From: Pleomorphomonas sp. PLEO
GTDB lineage: Bacteria; Pseudomonadota; Alphaproteobacteria; Rhizobiales; Pleomorphomonadaceae
Length of the DNA: 64,000 bases
Direction of reading: 5' to 3'
NCBI RefSeq assembly: GCF_041320595.1
Contig: NZ_CP166625.1
Location: 3,532,001 to 3,596,000, forward strand
Positions within the stretch are counted from its first letter, which is position 1; the number at the start of each line of letters is the position of its first letter. Positions 27,823-37,018 of the stretch are shown piece by piece. The notes beneath the pieces were generated by a model. It did no database searches, was not told the origin of the DNA, and saw nothing but the letters and a program-made list of their open reading frames with translations. Position numbers and translations under genes: made by a program.

Positions 27823-28667
27823 ACGCCGTCACCTATAACTTCGCCTATCTCGACGAGCAGACCAAACGGATGATCCGCCGCGCCATCCTGAAGGCGATCG
27901 CCGTTCCCGGCTATCAGGTGCCGTTCGCCGCTCGTGAGATGCCGATGCCCTATGGCTGGGGTACGGGTGGCGTGCAGGTCACCGCCGCCGTCATCGGACC
28001 GGACGACGTGCTTAAGGTAATCGACCAGGGCGCCGACGACACCACCAACGCGGTTTCGATCCGAGCCTTCTTCCGCAAGGTGGCGGGCGTTACCACCACG
28101 ACGCATACCGCTGAGGCGACCGTCATTCAGACGCGCCATCGCATTCCGGAACATCCACTCAAGGAAGGCCAGATCCTCGTTTATCAAGTGCCGATCCCCG
28201 AGCCCTTGCGCTTCCTCGAGCCGCGCGAGACCGAGACGCGAGTGATGCACGGCCTTGAGGACTATGGCCTGATGCACGTCAAGCTCTACGAGGACATCGC
28301 CCATCACGGCCGGATCGCCACGGCCTACGCCTATCCGGTGAAAGTAGCCGGACGCTATGTGATGGACCCTTCGCCCATACCGAAATTCGACAATCCGAAG
28401 ATGACGATGAGCCCGGCGCTGCAGCTGTTCGGTGCTGGCCGCGAGAAACGCATCTACGCCGTGCCGCCCTATACTGAAGTGAAGAGCCTAGACTTCGAGG
28501 ATCACCCCTTCGAAGTGCAAACCTTCAGCGAGCCCTGCGCCCTGTGCGGTGCCCGCAACGTCTATCTCGACGAGGTGGTGCTCGATGATCGCGGCGGCCG
28601 CATGTTCGTCTGTTCGGATACCGACAACTGCGAGAGCCGCCGCACCGAGATCGGAGCCCAATCATGA
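27819..28667 (+). CDS. phnJ: C-P lyase radical SAM subunit PhnJ
   Basis: 282 residues. YNFAYLDEQTKRMIRRAILK and IPGYQVPF-like AVPGYQVPFAAREMPMPYG at the N terminus; the cysteine set for the 4Fe-4S cluster lies near the C terminus in SEPCALCGARNVYLDE and CSDTDNCESRR. PhnJ cleaves the C-P bond by SAM radical chemistry, giving the alkane and ribosyl cyclic phosphate. Stop overlaps phnK ATG by four bases. Confidence 0.95.
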   Translation: MNAVTYNFAYLDEQTKRMIRRAILKAIAVPGYQVPFAAREMPMPYGWGTGGVQVTAAVIGPDDVLKVIDQGADDTTNAVSIRAFFRKVAGVTTTTHTAEATVIQTRHRIPEHPLKEGQILVYQVPIPEPLRFLEPRETETRVMHGLEDYGLMHVKLYEDIAHHGRIATAYAYPVKVAGRYVMDPSPIPKFDNPKMTMSPALQLFGAGREKRIYAVPPYTEVKSLDFEDHPFEVQTFSEPCALCGARNVYLDEVVLDDRGGRMFVCSDTDNCESRRTEIGAQS

Positions 28668-29440
28668 CCGAAGCTCCCATTCTCGAAGTGCGCGATCTTG
28701 CCAAGCATTATGGTGCCCGCCTTGGCTGCGTGGACATCTCGTTCGATCTCTGGCCCGGCGAAGTGTTGGCAGTGGTCGGCGAGAGTGGCTCGGGCAAGAC
28801 GACCCTGCTCAATTGCTTGTCGACACGGCTTGAGGCCGACAGCGGCTCGGTGGTTTACGCCATGCGCGATGGCAGCCTGCGCGATCTGACAAGCATGCCG
28901 GAGGCCGAGCGCCGCTTCCTGATGCGCACCGACTGGGGATTTGTGCATCAGAACCCGTCCGAAGGTCTTCGTATGGGTGTTTCGGCCGGCGCCAACGTCG
29001 GCGAGCGACTGATGGCCATCGGCGACCGGCACTACGGCCGCATTCGCGGCACGGCGCTCGACTGGCTTTCGCGTGTCGAGATTGCCGCTGATCGCATTGA
29101 TGACGGCCCTCGTGCCTTTTCCGGCGGCATGCGTCAGCGCCTGCAGATCGCTCGTAATCTCGTCACCGCTCCACGCCTCGTGTTCATGGACGAGCCGACC
29201 GGTGGCCTCGATGTTTCGGTGCAGGCGCGCCTCCTCGACCTGATGCGTGGTCTCGTCCGCGATCTCGGCCTCTCGGTGATCATCGTGACCCACGACCTCG
29301 CCGTCGCCCGTCTGCTCAGCCACCGGATCATGGTGATGAAGGACGGTCGCGTCATCGAGGAGGGGTTGACCGATCGCGTGCTCGACGATCCGCGCCAGCC
29401 CTACACGCAACTCCTCGTCTCCTCCATTCCGCAAGCCTGA
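28664..29440 (+). CDS. phnK: C-P lyase-associated ABC ATPase PhnK
   Basis: 258 residues. Walker A GESGSGKTTLLNCLS, TDWGFVHQNPSEGLRMGVSA (PhnK-specific block), signature FSGGMRQRLQIARNL, Walker B LVFMDEPTGGLDVS and H-loop VTHDLAV. PhnK binds the PhnJ side of the C-P lyase core rather than a membrane transporter. Followed by phnL after 12 bases. Confidence 0.93.
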   Translation: MTEAPILEVRDLAKHYGARLGCVDISFDLWPGEVLAVVGESGSGKTTLLNCLSTRLEADSGSVVYAMRDGSLRDLTSMPEAERRFLMRTDWGFVHQNPSEGLRMGVSAGANVGERLMAIGDRHYGRIRGTALDWLSRVEIAADRIDDGPRAFSGGMRQRLQIARNLVTAPRLVFMDEPTGGLDVSVQARLLDLMRGLVRDLGLSVIIVTHDLAVARLLSHRIMVMKDGRVIEEGLTDRVLDDPRQPYTQLLVSSIPQA

Positions 29441-29452
29441 CCGGAGAACGCC

Positions 29453-30156
29453 ATGCTGCCGCTTCGTGTGCGCGACATCGCCAAGACATTCGTCATGCAT
29501 CTGCGCGGCGGTCTCCGTCTGCCAGTGTTTTCCAATGTCTCCTTCGAGGTGGGCTCCGGCGAGTGCCTGGTGCTCGGCGGCCCGTCGGGTGTCGGCAAGA
29601 GTTCCATCCTCAAGATGCTCTATGGCAACTACGGCGTCGACGCCGGCGAGATCCTCGTCGCTCACGCCGGCCATCCGGTCGACCTTGCGAAAGCTCTGCC
29701 GCGCGAAGTTCTCGACGTCCGCCGCCTCACCCTCGGTTACGTCAGCCAGTTCCTGCGTGCCATTCCGCGCGTGCCGGCGCTGGAAGTTGTGGCCGATCCG
29801 CTGATCGCCCGAGGCGCCGACCGGACCGAGGCGCTGGAACGTGCCGAAGTGGCGCTCGCTCGGCTCAATCTGCCGCGTGAGCTCTGGAGCCTGCCACCGG
29901 CCACCTTCTCGGGTGGCGAGCAGCAGCGCGTCAACATCGCCCGCGGTTTCATTTCCGATCATCCTATTCTGCTTCTCGACGAACCGACCGCCTCGCTGGA
30001 CGCTGCCAACCGTGCCGTCGTCGTCGATATGATCGAGGAAAAAAAGCGGCCGGCACGGCACTAGTCGGCATTTTCCATGACGAGGACGTGCGCGACCGCG
30101 TGGCAAGCCGCGTCGTCGATGTGTCTCGCTACTCGGAGCGGAGAACCGGACAATGA
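29453..30156 (+). CDS. phnL: C-P lyase-associated ABC ATPase PhnL, with frame break
   Basis: Frame 0 encodes 203 residues and stops at TAG 30062-30064. It has Walker [32 protein letters not shown], signature [15 protein letters not shown] and Walker [13 protein letters not shown]. The conserved PhnL C-terminus ([19 protein letters not shown]) is present in the -1 frame, entered exactly at A AAA AAG (30040-30046). The joined product is 234 residues, close to the family's ~226-235. Its stop TGA 30154-30156 overlaps the next ATG, as between other genes here. Either a one-base undercall of an A8 run, a real mutation, or recoding. PhnL is needed with PhnGHI for ribosyl transfer. Confidence 0.85.
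30040..30046 (+). other. A AAA AAG heptamer at the phnL frame break
   Basis: Zero-frame codons are GAA AAA AAG. A -1 slip on AAA AAG makes the next codon GCG and restores the conserved PhnL tail. This is the same heptamer as the E. coli dnaX frameshift site. A GAGG lies immediately upstream but too close to act as the usual stimulatory site; no convincing downstream stem was identified. Confidence 0.7.
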
Positions 30157-30767
30157 CACGCCTCTCGGAAACCCCTCTGATCCACTCCGCAGCCAGTGTC
30201 GAGGCGAGCCAGCTCGGCCGCTATACCGAAATCGCCGAAGGCTGCCGCATCAGCGAACTTGAGCTTGGCGACTACTCCTACATCGAACGCGACGGTATGG
30301 TCTGGTGCGCCACGATCGGCAAATTCGCCAATATCGCGGCTGCCGTTCGCATCAACGCCACCCGTCATCCGATGGATCGGGCGAGCCTCCATCACTTCAC
30401 CTACCGGGCCGGTGATTACTGGGACGACGCCAACCACGAACAGGACTTCTTCGCCCAGCGGCGCGACAATCGCGTTCGCATCGGCCACGACGTCTGGATC
30501 GGTCATGGCGCCACTATCTTGCCGGGCGTCTCCATCGGCAACGGCGCCGTCGTCGGCGCTGGCGCTGTGGTGAGCCGAAGCGTGCCCGCCTACACCATCG
30601 TGGCGGGTGTGCCGGCACGGCCCCTTAAACGACGTTTTTCCGAAGATATCGCCGATCGGTTGGAGACGCTTGCCTGGTGGGATTGGGAGCATGGGCAACT
30701 TCGAGAGGCGCTCGAAGATTTTCGCGAACTTGACGTTGAGTCTTTCTTGAATAAGTACGGTCATTAG
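30153..30767 (+). CDS. Hexapeptide-repeat acyltransferase of phn operons
   Basis: 204 residues with left-handed beta-helix hexapeptide repeats ([51 protein letters not shown]) ending [13 protein letters not shown], like chloramphenicol/xenobiotic acetyltransferases. It belongs to the phosphonate-associated hexapeptide transferase family found in alphaproteobacterial phn operons. E. coli uses the unrelated GNAT PhnO to N-acetylate aminoalkylphosphonates; this protein may do a similar job, but that is inference. ATG overlaps the phnL stop in the -1 frame. Confidence 0.85.
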   Translation: MTRLSETPLIHSAASVEASQLGRYTEIAEGCRISELELGDYSYIERDGMVWCATIGKFANIAAAVRINATRHPMDRASLHHFTYRAGDYWDDANHEQDFFAQRRDNRVRIGHDVWIGHGATILPGVSIGNGAVVGAGAVVSRSVPAYTIVAGVPARPLKRRFSEDIADRLETLAWWDWEHGQLREALEDFRELDVESFLNKYGH

Positions 30768-30859
30768 CCGGTTTACTTTCCGCTTGTACACGAAAGTGAC
30801 ATCCAGCCGGCGTAAATTCAAGCTCACACAAAATATAATCTGGCAGGGCGTCTAGACCA

Positions 30860-31696
30860 ATGTTCGAAATTCGCAACTTGTCGCGCCACTTCGGCACCAA
30901 GGTCGCCGTCGATGACGTCAGTTTTTCGATCCCTGAGGGACAGATGGTCGGCATCATCGGTCGCTCCGGTGCCGGCAAATCAACGCTACTGCGAATGATC
31001 AATCGGCTCGCCGATCCTACCTCCGGTTCTATCCGCTATGGCGATGTGGAGATCGCCTCGCTGAAGGGTGAGGCGTTGCGTCGCTGGCGGCGCGACTGCG
31101 CCATGATCTTCCAGCAATTCAATTTGGTGCCGCGCCTCGACGTACTGACCAATGTGCTGCTGGGCCGCCTCAATCACCGTTCGACAGCTCTGTCGGTGAT
31201 GAATCTTTTCAGCCGCGACGAACGCATCATGGCCATCGCGGCATTGGAGAGGCTAGGCATCGAGCAGACTGTGCTGCAAGCCGCGGGCACGCTCAGTGGC
31301 GGCCAACAGCAACGTGTCGCCATCGCCCGTGCCCTCATGCAGGAACCCCGCGTTATCCTGGCCGACGAACCGATCGCTTCACTTGACCCGATGAATGCCA
31401 AGGTGGTGATGGACGCTCTGGCCGACATCAACCGCCGCGACGGCATCACCGTCATTACCAATCTTCACACCCTCGATACGGCGCGTGCCTACTGCCAGCG
31501 CATCGTCGGCATGGCCGAGGGGAGGGTGGTGTTCGATGGCCCGCCAGCTGAACTGACAGCCGAAGCGGTCCGCCGCATCTACGGTGCCGAGGATGATTTC
31601 GACGAACGCATGACATCGACTTCGCTCACCCCCCAGTGGGTGCCAGCGCCCGAAGCCATTTCCGGCCTCGTCATGCAAGCCGCCGCCGCCATGTAA
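30860..31696 (+). CDS. phnC: Phosphonate ABC transporter ATPase PhnC
   Basis: 278 residues. Walker [17 protein letters not shown]-loop [19 protein letters not shown] and [17 protein letters not shown] (PhnC-type block), signature [15 protein letters not shown], Walker [13 protein letters not shown] and [13 protein letters not shown]. Powers import through PhnE. A separate promoter is possible in the 92-base gap upstream, which holds a TATAAT at 30834-30839 but no clear -35. Confidence 0.92.
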   Translation: MFEIRNLSRHFGTKVAVDDVSFSIPEGQMVGIIGRSGAGKSTLLRMINRLADPTSGSIRYGDVEIASLKGEALRRWRRDCAMIFQQFNLVPRLDVLTNVLLGRLNHRSTALSVMNLFSRDERIMAIAALERLGIEQTVLQAAGTLSGGQQQRVAIARALMQEPRVILADEPIASLDPMNAKVVMDALADINRRDGITVITNLHTLDTARAYCQRIVGMAEGRVVFDGPPAELTAEAVRRIYGAEDDFDERMTSTSLTPQWVPAPEAISGLVMQAAAAM

Positions 31697-31841
31697 GGCC
31701 GGCCAGCCTCAACGACCAGATTTCGAACGCGCGAGACCGACCGCCGGTTTCAGAGGGCGATCCCGCGCGCTCGCTTGCCCGCGCCATTGGCGCAGCATGA
31801 CCATCCGACCGGCGGAGCCGGCGGAACCAGGAGTGAGACGG

Positions 31842-32747
31842 ATGTTGAAGAAGATTCTGTTTGCCGCAACCGCCCTCGTCGCGCTCGCCGGCGCCGCTGC
31901 CGCCGAGGAGATCAAGGATTTCCGCATCGGCATTCTGGGCGGCGAGAATGAAGCCGACCGCCTGCGTAATTTCAAATGCCTGCAGGACAAGCTGCCGGCC
32001 GTGCTCGGCGTCGATAAGGTGTCGCTGTTCCCGGCCGCCGACTATGACGGCGTCATCCAGGGCCTGCTCGGTGGCACGCTCGACGAAGCTGAGCTTGGTG
32101 CCTCAGGCTATGCCAAGATCGCTCTGGCCAACCCGGATGTCGTCACGCCGGTGCTGACCACGGTCCAGACCGACGGTTCGACCGGCTACTACTCGATCAT
32201 GGTGGCCCGCAAGGACAGCGGCATCAAGACGCTCAAGGACCTCAAGGGCAAGAAGCTCGGCTTTGCCGATCCGGATTCCACCTCGGGTTACCTGGTGCCG
32301 ACTGTGACCTTGCCCGATGCCATCGGCGCCCCCATCAAGGACTACTTCGCTTCGACCGGCTTCGGCGGCGGCCACGAGAACCTCGTCCTCGAAGTGCTGA
32401 AGGGCACCTTCGATGCCGGCACCACCTTTGGCTCGGGCGTCGGCGAATTCAAGGACGGCTACACCTCCGGCAATCTGCGCAAGATGGTCGAGAAGGGCAT
32501 GCTCAACATGGACGACATCGTTGAGCTGTGGAAGTCGCCGCTCATCCCCAACGGTCCGATCGTCGTTCGCAATGCGCTGCCGGATGAGGTCAAGACCAAG
32601 TTCGTCGCTTTCATGAAGGACCTGCCGAAGAGCGACGCGGCCTGCTTCTCGGCCATTGAGGGCGGCGATTTCAAGAGCTTCACCGATGTGACGCCCGATT
32701 TCTACAAGACCATCGTCGCCGCCCGCAAGGCGGCGATCGGCGGCTGA
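31842..32747 (+). CDS. phnD: Phosphonate-binding periplasmic protein PhnD
   Basis: 301 residues from ATG 31842, which opens the signal peptide LKKILFAATALVALAGAAAA. Mature protein: FRIGILGGENEADRLRNF, DYDGVIQGLLGGTLDEAELG, GYYSIMVARKDSG, LKDLKGKKLGFADPDSTSGY and TGFGGGHENLVLEVL, the PhnD phosphonate site region. Delivers phosphonates to the PhnE permeases. Confidence 0.94.
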   Translation: MLKKILFAATALVALAGAAAAEEIKDFRIGILGGENEADRLRNFKCLQDKLPAVLGVDKVSLFPAADYDGVIQGLLGGTLDEAELGASGYAKIALANPDVVTPVLTTVQTDGSTGYYSIMVARKDSGIKTLKDLKGKKLGFADPDSTSGYLVPTVTLPDAIGAPIKDYFASTGFGGGHENLVLEVLKGTFDAGTTFGSGVGEFKDGYTSGNLRKMVEKGMLNMDDIVELWKSPLIPNGPIVVRNALPDEVKTKFVAFMKDLPKSDAACFSAIEGGDFKSFTDVTPDFYKTIVAARKAAIGG

Positions 32748-32765
32748 TCTCCCCTCGCTCGAACC

Positions 32766-32793
32766 GGACCGGCCGGAATCCTCCGGCCGGTCC
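32766..32793 (+). other. Hairpin after phnD
   Basis: Perfect 12-bp inverted repeat GGACCGGCCGGA / TCCGGCCGGTCC with a 4-base loop, between phnD and the first phnE. No U-run; fits differential expression of the binding protein. Confidence 0.72.
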
Positions 32794-32813
32794 CCTCCTA
32801 AGCCGGGTCAGCC

Positions 32814-33761
32814 ATGCCGACAAGACTCTCCGACCGTGCCGCCCTTATCGAACGCCACTGGCAGGCCCAGGCACAGGTGCGGCGCCTTTACACCGTCCTC
32901 GGCATCGGCGGTCTGATCGTCACGGTTGCGCTGTCGCTGTGGTTCGCCAACGAGGCCAACGCTGGCAAATTTTTCGACCGGCTGCCGCATTTTTTGGATT
33001 TCACGGGCGACTTGGTGCCGCGTGACTGGCTCGAGGTGGGGCGCGCCATGTTCGACCTGCCATCGCCGTACGACGATGGCAGTCTCAAGTACAACTATCC
33101 CGAGGGCCGCACCTATCTCACATCAGCTCTCTACATTCCCGAATACATCGACCAGATGGCAATCACGCTCAATATCGCGCTGCTGTCGACTATAATAGGC
33201 ACGCTCATCGGCGGCGTACTGTCGTTTTTCGCAGCCAGTAACATGATGCCGAGCCGATGGGCTCGTTGGCCGGTCCGCCGATTCATGGAAATCCTGCGCG
33301 CCTTTCCCGATGTCGTGGTCGCCGGCTTCTTCCTGTCTTTTCTCACCGTGGGGCCAATACCGGCCATCGCGGCGGTATCGATCCACAGCATCGGCGCGCT
33401 CGGCAAGCTATTCTTCGAGGTGGTGGAAAACGCCGACATGAAGCCCGATGAAGGCCTCAGAGCTGTGGGAGGCACATGGATCGAGCGCGTGCGTTTCGCC
33501 ATGCTGCCACAGGTGCTTCCCAACTTCGCCAGCTATTTCCTTCTGCGTCTCGAGATCAACGTGCGGATATCCACCATCATCGGGGCTGTCGGTGGCGGGG
33601 GCATCGGCGAGCTTCTGCGCCTTTCGATCAGCCAGAACCATGGCGCCAAGACCATAGCCATCGTCATCCTGCTGTTTGGTACCATCGTCGCCGTCGACCA
33701 GTTCTCTGCCTGGCTGCGCCGAAGCATGGTCGGCCGCGATGCCTTCCTGCCAGCTACCTGA
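32814..33761 (+). CDS. phnE: Phosphonate ABC transporter permease PhnE, first copy
   Basis: 315 residues. One N-terminal membrane segment (VLGIGGLIVTVALSLWF), a ~70-residue periplasmic stretch, then a five-segment permease core beginning YIDQMAITLNIALLSTIIGT. EAA-type loop: DEGLRAVGGTWIERVRFAMLPQVLPNF. VGGGGIGELLRLS and the C-terminal DQFSAWLRR are usual PhnE features. Forms a heteromeric channel with the second PhnE. Confidence 0.93.
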   Translation: MPTRLSDRAALIERHWQAQAQVRRLYTVLGIGGLIVTVALSLWFANEANAGKFFDRLPHFLDFTGDLVPRDWLEVGRAMFDLPSPYDDGSLKYNYPEGRTYLTSALYIPEYIDQMAITLNIALLSTIIGTLIGGVLSFFAASNMMPSRWARWPVRRFMEILRAFPDVVVAGFFLSFLTVGPIPAIAAVSIHSIGALGKLFFEVVENADMKPDEGLRAVGGTWIERVRFAMLPQVLPNFASYFLLRLEINVRISTIIGAVGGGGIGELLRLSISQNHGAKTIAIVILLFGTIVAVDQFSAWLRRSMVGRDAFLPAT

Positions 33762-33773
33762 GGAGGCCCTGCG

Positions 33774-35264
33774 ATGCTTGCCCTCACCGCCGATCAATAC
33801 GCCGCCATCGCCTCTCGCTACCCTCAAGCCGTACGTCCGCGCTTCTGGACGGTATGGCGGGTGCCGGCGCTGGCGGCCGCCACCGTGATCTATCTTGTGT
33901 TCTGCTGGTGGGTGTTCGGCATCGGCCAAGTGCTCGCGAATACCAACTGGCAGATTGCGGGCTCCTATCTCGTGCAATGGGTGACCTACGAATATCGCCC
34001 CACCATCTCCATCGATCGAGACGGCGCCATGGCCGTGACCTTTCCGCGTTTCGATCCGATCGGCCCCAATCCGAAACCGGACTGGATGACCGTCGATCGC
34101 ACCATGATGGAGCGCCGTATAGCCGCGCCCAAACCGGCCGGCGCAACGACAGGCGGCTTCATGGCCGGGGGCAGTTTCATGGCACCGGGCACCGCGCCCG
34201 CTACTCCCACCACGGAACCAACTAATCGCATTGAAGAGGTGGTAAAGCGCGCCGAGATACACTTCTCGGCCAATGCCCGTCTCGTTGTCACCCCAAACCA
34301 CATTGTGGTCGAAAGAAACGGTGAGACGCTGGTGGTGCCGCTCGGTACCGGCGACGCTGTGAGGGCGACCGGGCCGCTGCCGGCTTGGGCGGAGCAGAAG
34401 CGGGCCGGCGACCGCATCATCGTTGCCTTCGGCTTGTCCGGCTGGGCGCAGATCGACAGTGGTTCGGTGGTCGTACACCGGCGCTTCCCCGGCTGGGTCA
34501 ACTTCATCTTCGACACCAATTCAGCCTTCTTCGGCAAATCGGCCGGGGAGGTGATGCACCTGATCACCGCCGGGCAACGCCTCGATCCCACCCGCAGTAA
34601 CCTCGCTCTCGCGGTCAACGATTTCCTCTACAATCCGTCCTGGCAGCATCTCGATGTCTGGACCAAGCTGCTCGAAACCGTCGTCATGGCGTTCATTGGC
34701 ACGCTGTTCGCGGCGATCGTGGCGTTCCCTCTCAGTTTCGTCGCTGCCCGTAACATTACGCCCAACTGGTTGGCCAACCAGACGGCCAAGCGCTTCTTCG
34801 ACTTCCAGCGTTCGGTCGACATGCTGATCTGGGCGCTGTTCTTCACCCGCGCCTTTGGCCCCGGCCCGATCTCCGGCATGGCGGCCATCTTCTTTACCGA
34901 CACCGGCTCGCTCGGTAAGCTGTTCTCGGAGGCGCTGGAGAACATCGACGGCAAGCCGCGCGACGGGCTGACTTCAGTGGGTGCCCCGCCAATCGCGGTG
35001 CAGCGCTTCGGCGTACTGCCGCAGGTACTGCCCGTCTTTGTCAGCCAGACGCTGTATTTCTGGGAATCCAATACCCGTTCGGCCACCATCATCGGCGCCA
35101 TGGGCGCCGGCGGCATCGGCCTCAAACTGTGGGAGTCGATGCGCACCCACACAAACTGGCCGAACATTTTCTACATGGTGATCCTGATCATCGGCACCGT
35201 TTTCATCTTCGACACCATTTCCAATGCGCTGCGCAGCCGGCTGACCGGCCGCGTGCAGCCCTGA
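33774..35264 (+). CDS. phnE2: Phosphonate ABC transporter permease PhnE, long second copy
   Basis: 496 residues, much longer than E. coli PhnE (~260-280). After one membrane segment (about residues 29-50) comes a ~200-residue extracytoplasmic region with a low-complexity Ala/Pro/Thr/Gly linker (about 125-155) and a beta-rich part (RLVVTPNHIVVERNGETLVV). The permease core follows from residue ~300 (VWTKLLETVVMAFIGTLFAA), with EAA loop DGLTSVGAPPIAVQRFGVLP and MGAGGIGLKL. Long second permeases occur in alphaproteobacterial phn loci; the insert's function is unknown. Confidence 0.9.
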   Translation: MLALTADQYAAIASRYPQAVRPRFWTVWRVPALAAATVIYLVFCWWVFGIGQVLANTNWQIAGSYLVQWVTYEYRPTISIDRDGAMAVTFPRFDPIGPNPKPDWMTVDRTMMERRIAAPKPAGATTGGFMAGGSFMAPGTAPATPTTEPTNRIEEVVKRAEIHFSANARLVVTPNHIVVERNGETLVVPLGTGDAVRATGPLPAWAEQKRAGDRIIVAFGLSGWAQIDSGSVVVHRRFPGWVNFIFDTNSAFFGKSAGEVMHLITAGQRLDPTRSNLALAVNDFLYNPSWQHLDVWTKLLETVVMAFIGTLFAAIVAFPLSFVAARNITPNWLANQTAKRFFDFQRSVDMLIWALFFTRAFGPGPISGMAAIFFTDTGSLGKLFSEALENIDGKPRDGLTSVGAPPIAVQRFGVLPQVLPVFVSQTLYFWESNTRSATIIGAMGAGGIGLKLWESMRTHTNWPNIFYMVILIIGTVFIFDTISNALRSRLTGRVQP

Positions 35265-35281
35265 CGAGAAGAAGACCTGAT

Positions 35282-36427
35282 ATGATCGACGCTTGCGATT
35301 TGGAAATTTGCAATGCCAGCCTCGTGCTGGAGGATCGGGTCGTCACCGGCGGCGTGATCGTCCGCGATGGTCGCATCGCGGAGGTGACGGAAGGTTCGGC
35401 GCGGAACGGTATCGATCTCGGCGGCGACTACCTCATTCCCGGCCTTGTCGAACTGCACACCGATCATCTGGAGGTGCATTACGCGCCGAGGCCCGGCGTG
35501 CGCTGGGACACCATTGCCGCCATTCAGGCGCACGACGGTCAGGTGGCGACGGCTGGCATCACCACGGTGTTCGATTGCCTGCGCATGGGCTCCGACGAGG
35601 ACGGTGGCTTTGCGCCGGGTGAGATGCGGGCACTCGCCGATGCGTTGCATGAGGGGCGCGACCAGGGGCGCTTCCGTGCCGACCATCTCATCCACTTGCG
35701 CTGCGAAGTGTCGGCCCCCGATATGCTCGCCGACTACGAGGCTTTCCGCGACGATCCGCTGGTGCATCTCGCCTCGGTGATGGACCATGCGCCTGGGCAG
35801 CGGCAGTTCCAAACCATGGACCAATACACGCTCTACTATAAGACCAAGCGCGGCCTCTCCGACGAGGCCTTCGCCGCCTTCGTTGCTCGCCGGCAGGAGG
35901 CTTCGGCCCGCCATTCCGCCCCCAACCGGCAGGTTGTTGCCGCCGATTGCCAGGCACGTGGCATCGCGCTGGCCAGCCACGACGACGCAACGATCGACCA
36001 TGTCGCGGAATCGGCTGGCCATGGCGTCCGAATCGCCGAGTTTCCGACGACACTCGACGCAGCCCGCGCCTCGCACGCCGCCGGTATCGCCGTCCTCATG
36101 GGCGCGCCAAACATCGTGCGCGGCCGGTCGCATTCCGGCAATATCGCGGCCGGCGACCTCGCCGCCGCGGGCGTGCTCGACGTGCTCTCCTCCGACTACG
36201 TGCCGATCAGTTTGATCCACGCTCCGTTCATCCTGGCCGACCGGGCCGCGGGGATCGATCTCGCGCGCGCCATTGCCATGGTCACTGCCACACCGGCCCG
36301 GAGCGTCGGCCTTGTAGATCGTGGTCGTATCGCCACGGGCCTCCGTGCCGACTTGGTCCATGTACACCGTCGGGAAGGCATGCCAGTGGTTCGGGCCGTC
36401 TGGCGCGAGGGGCGGCGGGTAGCGTAA
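35282..36427 (+). CDS. phnM: RPnTP hydrolase PhnM
   Basis: 381 residues from ATG 35282; upstream in-frame residues lie within phnE2 and do not match. Amidohydrolase-fold metal ligands in VELHTDHLEVH, later HDDAT and SSDYVPISLI. PhnM removes pyrophosphate from ribosyl-phosphonate triphosphate to give the monophosphate used by PhnJ. Stop overlaps the phnN ATG (TAATG). Confidence 0.93.
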   Translation: MIDACDLEICNASLVLEDRVVTGGVIVRDGRIAEVTEGSARNGIDLGGDYLIPGLVELHTDHLEVHYAPRPGVRWDTIAAIQAHDGQVATAGITTVFDCLRMGSDEDGGFAPGEMRALADALHEGRDQGRFRADHLIHLRCEVSAPDMLADYEAFRDDPLVHLASVMDHAPGQRQFQTMDQYTLYYKTKRGLSDEAFAAFVARRQEASARHSAPNRQVVAADCQARGIALASHDDATIDHVAESAGHGVRIAEFPTTLDAARASHAAGIAVLMGAPNIVRGRSHSGNIAAGDLAAAGVLDVLSSDYVPISLIHAPFILADRAAGIDLARAIAMVTATPARSVGLVDRGRIATGLRADLVHVHRREGMPVVRAVWREGRRVA

Positions 36428-37008
36428 TGAACGGTCTCGAAACACCGCCGAGCGGCTGCATGATCGTTGTCGTCGGTCCATCAGGCGCCGGTAAGGACAG
36501 CCTGATGGCTCAGGCGGCCGATCGCCTGGCCGGACGATCGGATATCGCCTTTGTGCGGCGAATGGTGACGAGAGCCGGCGACGCTGGCGGCGAAGCGCAC
36601 CAACCCGTTAGCCACGACGAGTTCGAGGCCGCGGCGGCCGCCGGCGGCTTTGCCGTTTTCTGGCGTGCGCATGGTCATGGCTACGGTATTCCGGCTTCGA
36701 CCATCGGGGAAGTGCAGGCCGGTTGTTGTCTGGTGGCGAACGGGAGTCGCTCATCCCTTGGCGATTTCGCTGACGTCTATCCGTCGCTCGCAGTGATCCT
36801 TGTTACCGCCGACCACGATTGCCTGGTTGCCCGGCTCGTAGCGCGTGGCCGCGAAACGGAGGCGGAGATCAGAGCCCGCCTAGACCGGCCAGAACCATCG
36901 TTGCCAGCCGAGTTGGCGATTTATACCGTCGACAATAGCGGCGATCTCACCGAGGCCGGTCGGCGCTTTGCCAGACTGGTCGAGGCGATCGCCGATCGTC
37001 AGGCCTGA
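36427..37008 (+). CDS. phnN: Ribose 1,5-bisphosphokinase PhnN
   Basis: 193 residues. P-loop VVVGPSGAGKDSLMAQA, guanylate-kinase-like RRMVTRAGDAGGEAHQPVSH, FAVFWRAHGHGYGIP, VANGSRSSLGDFADVYP and RLVARGRETEAEIRARLDR. Converts ribose-1,5-bisphosphate to PRPP, the end of the C-P lyase route. ATG 36427 is used; ATG 36463 would also keep the P-loop. Confidence 0.92.
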   Translation: MNGLETPPSGCMIVVVGPSGAGKDSLMAQAADRLAGRSDIAFVRRMVTRAGDAGGEAHQPVSHDEFEAAAAAGGFAVFWRAHGHGYGIPASTIGEVQAGCCLVANGSRSSLGDFADVYPSLAVILVTADHDCLVARLVARGRETEAEIRARLDRPEPSLPAELAIYTVDNSGDLTEAGRRFARLVEAIADRQA

Positions 37009-37018
37009 AGGGACCATC

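Noticed and set aside
28562-30106. Minus-strand open frame of 514 codons
   Set aside because: Opposite phnJ-phnK-phnL; His/Asp/Arg-rich shadow composition.
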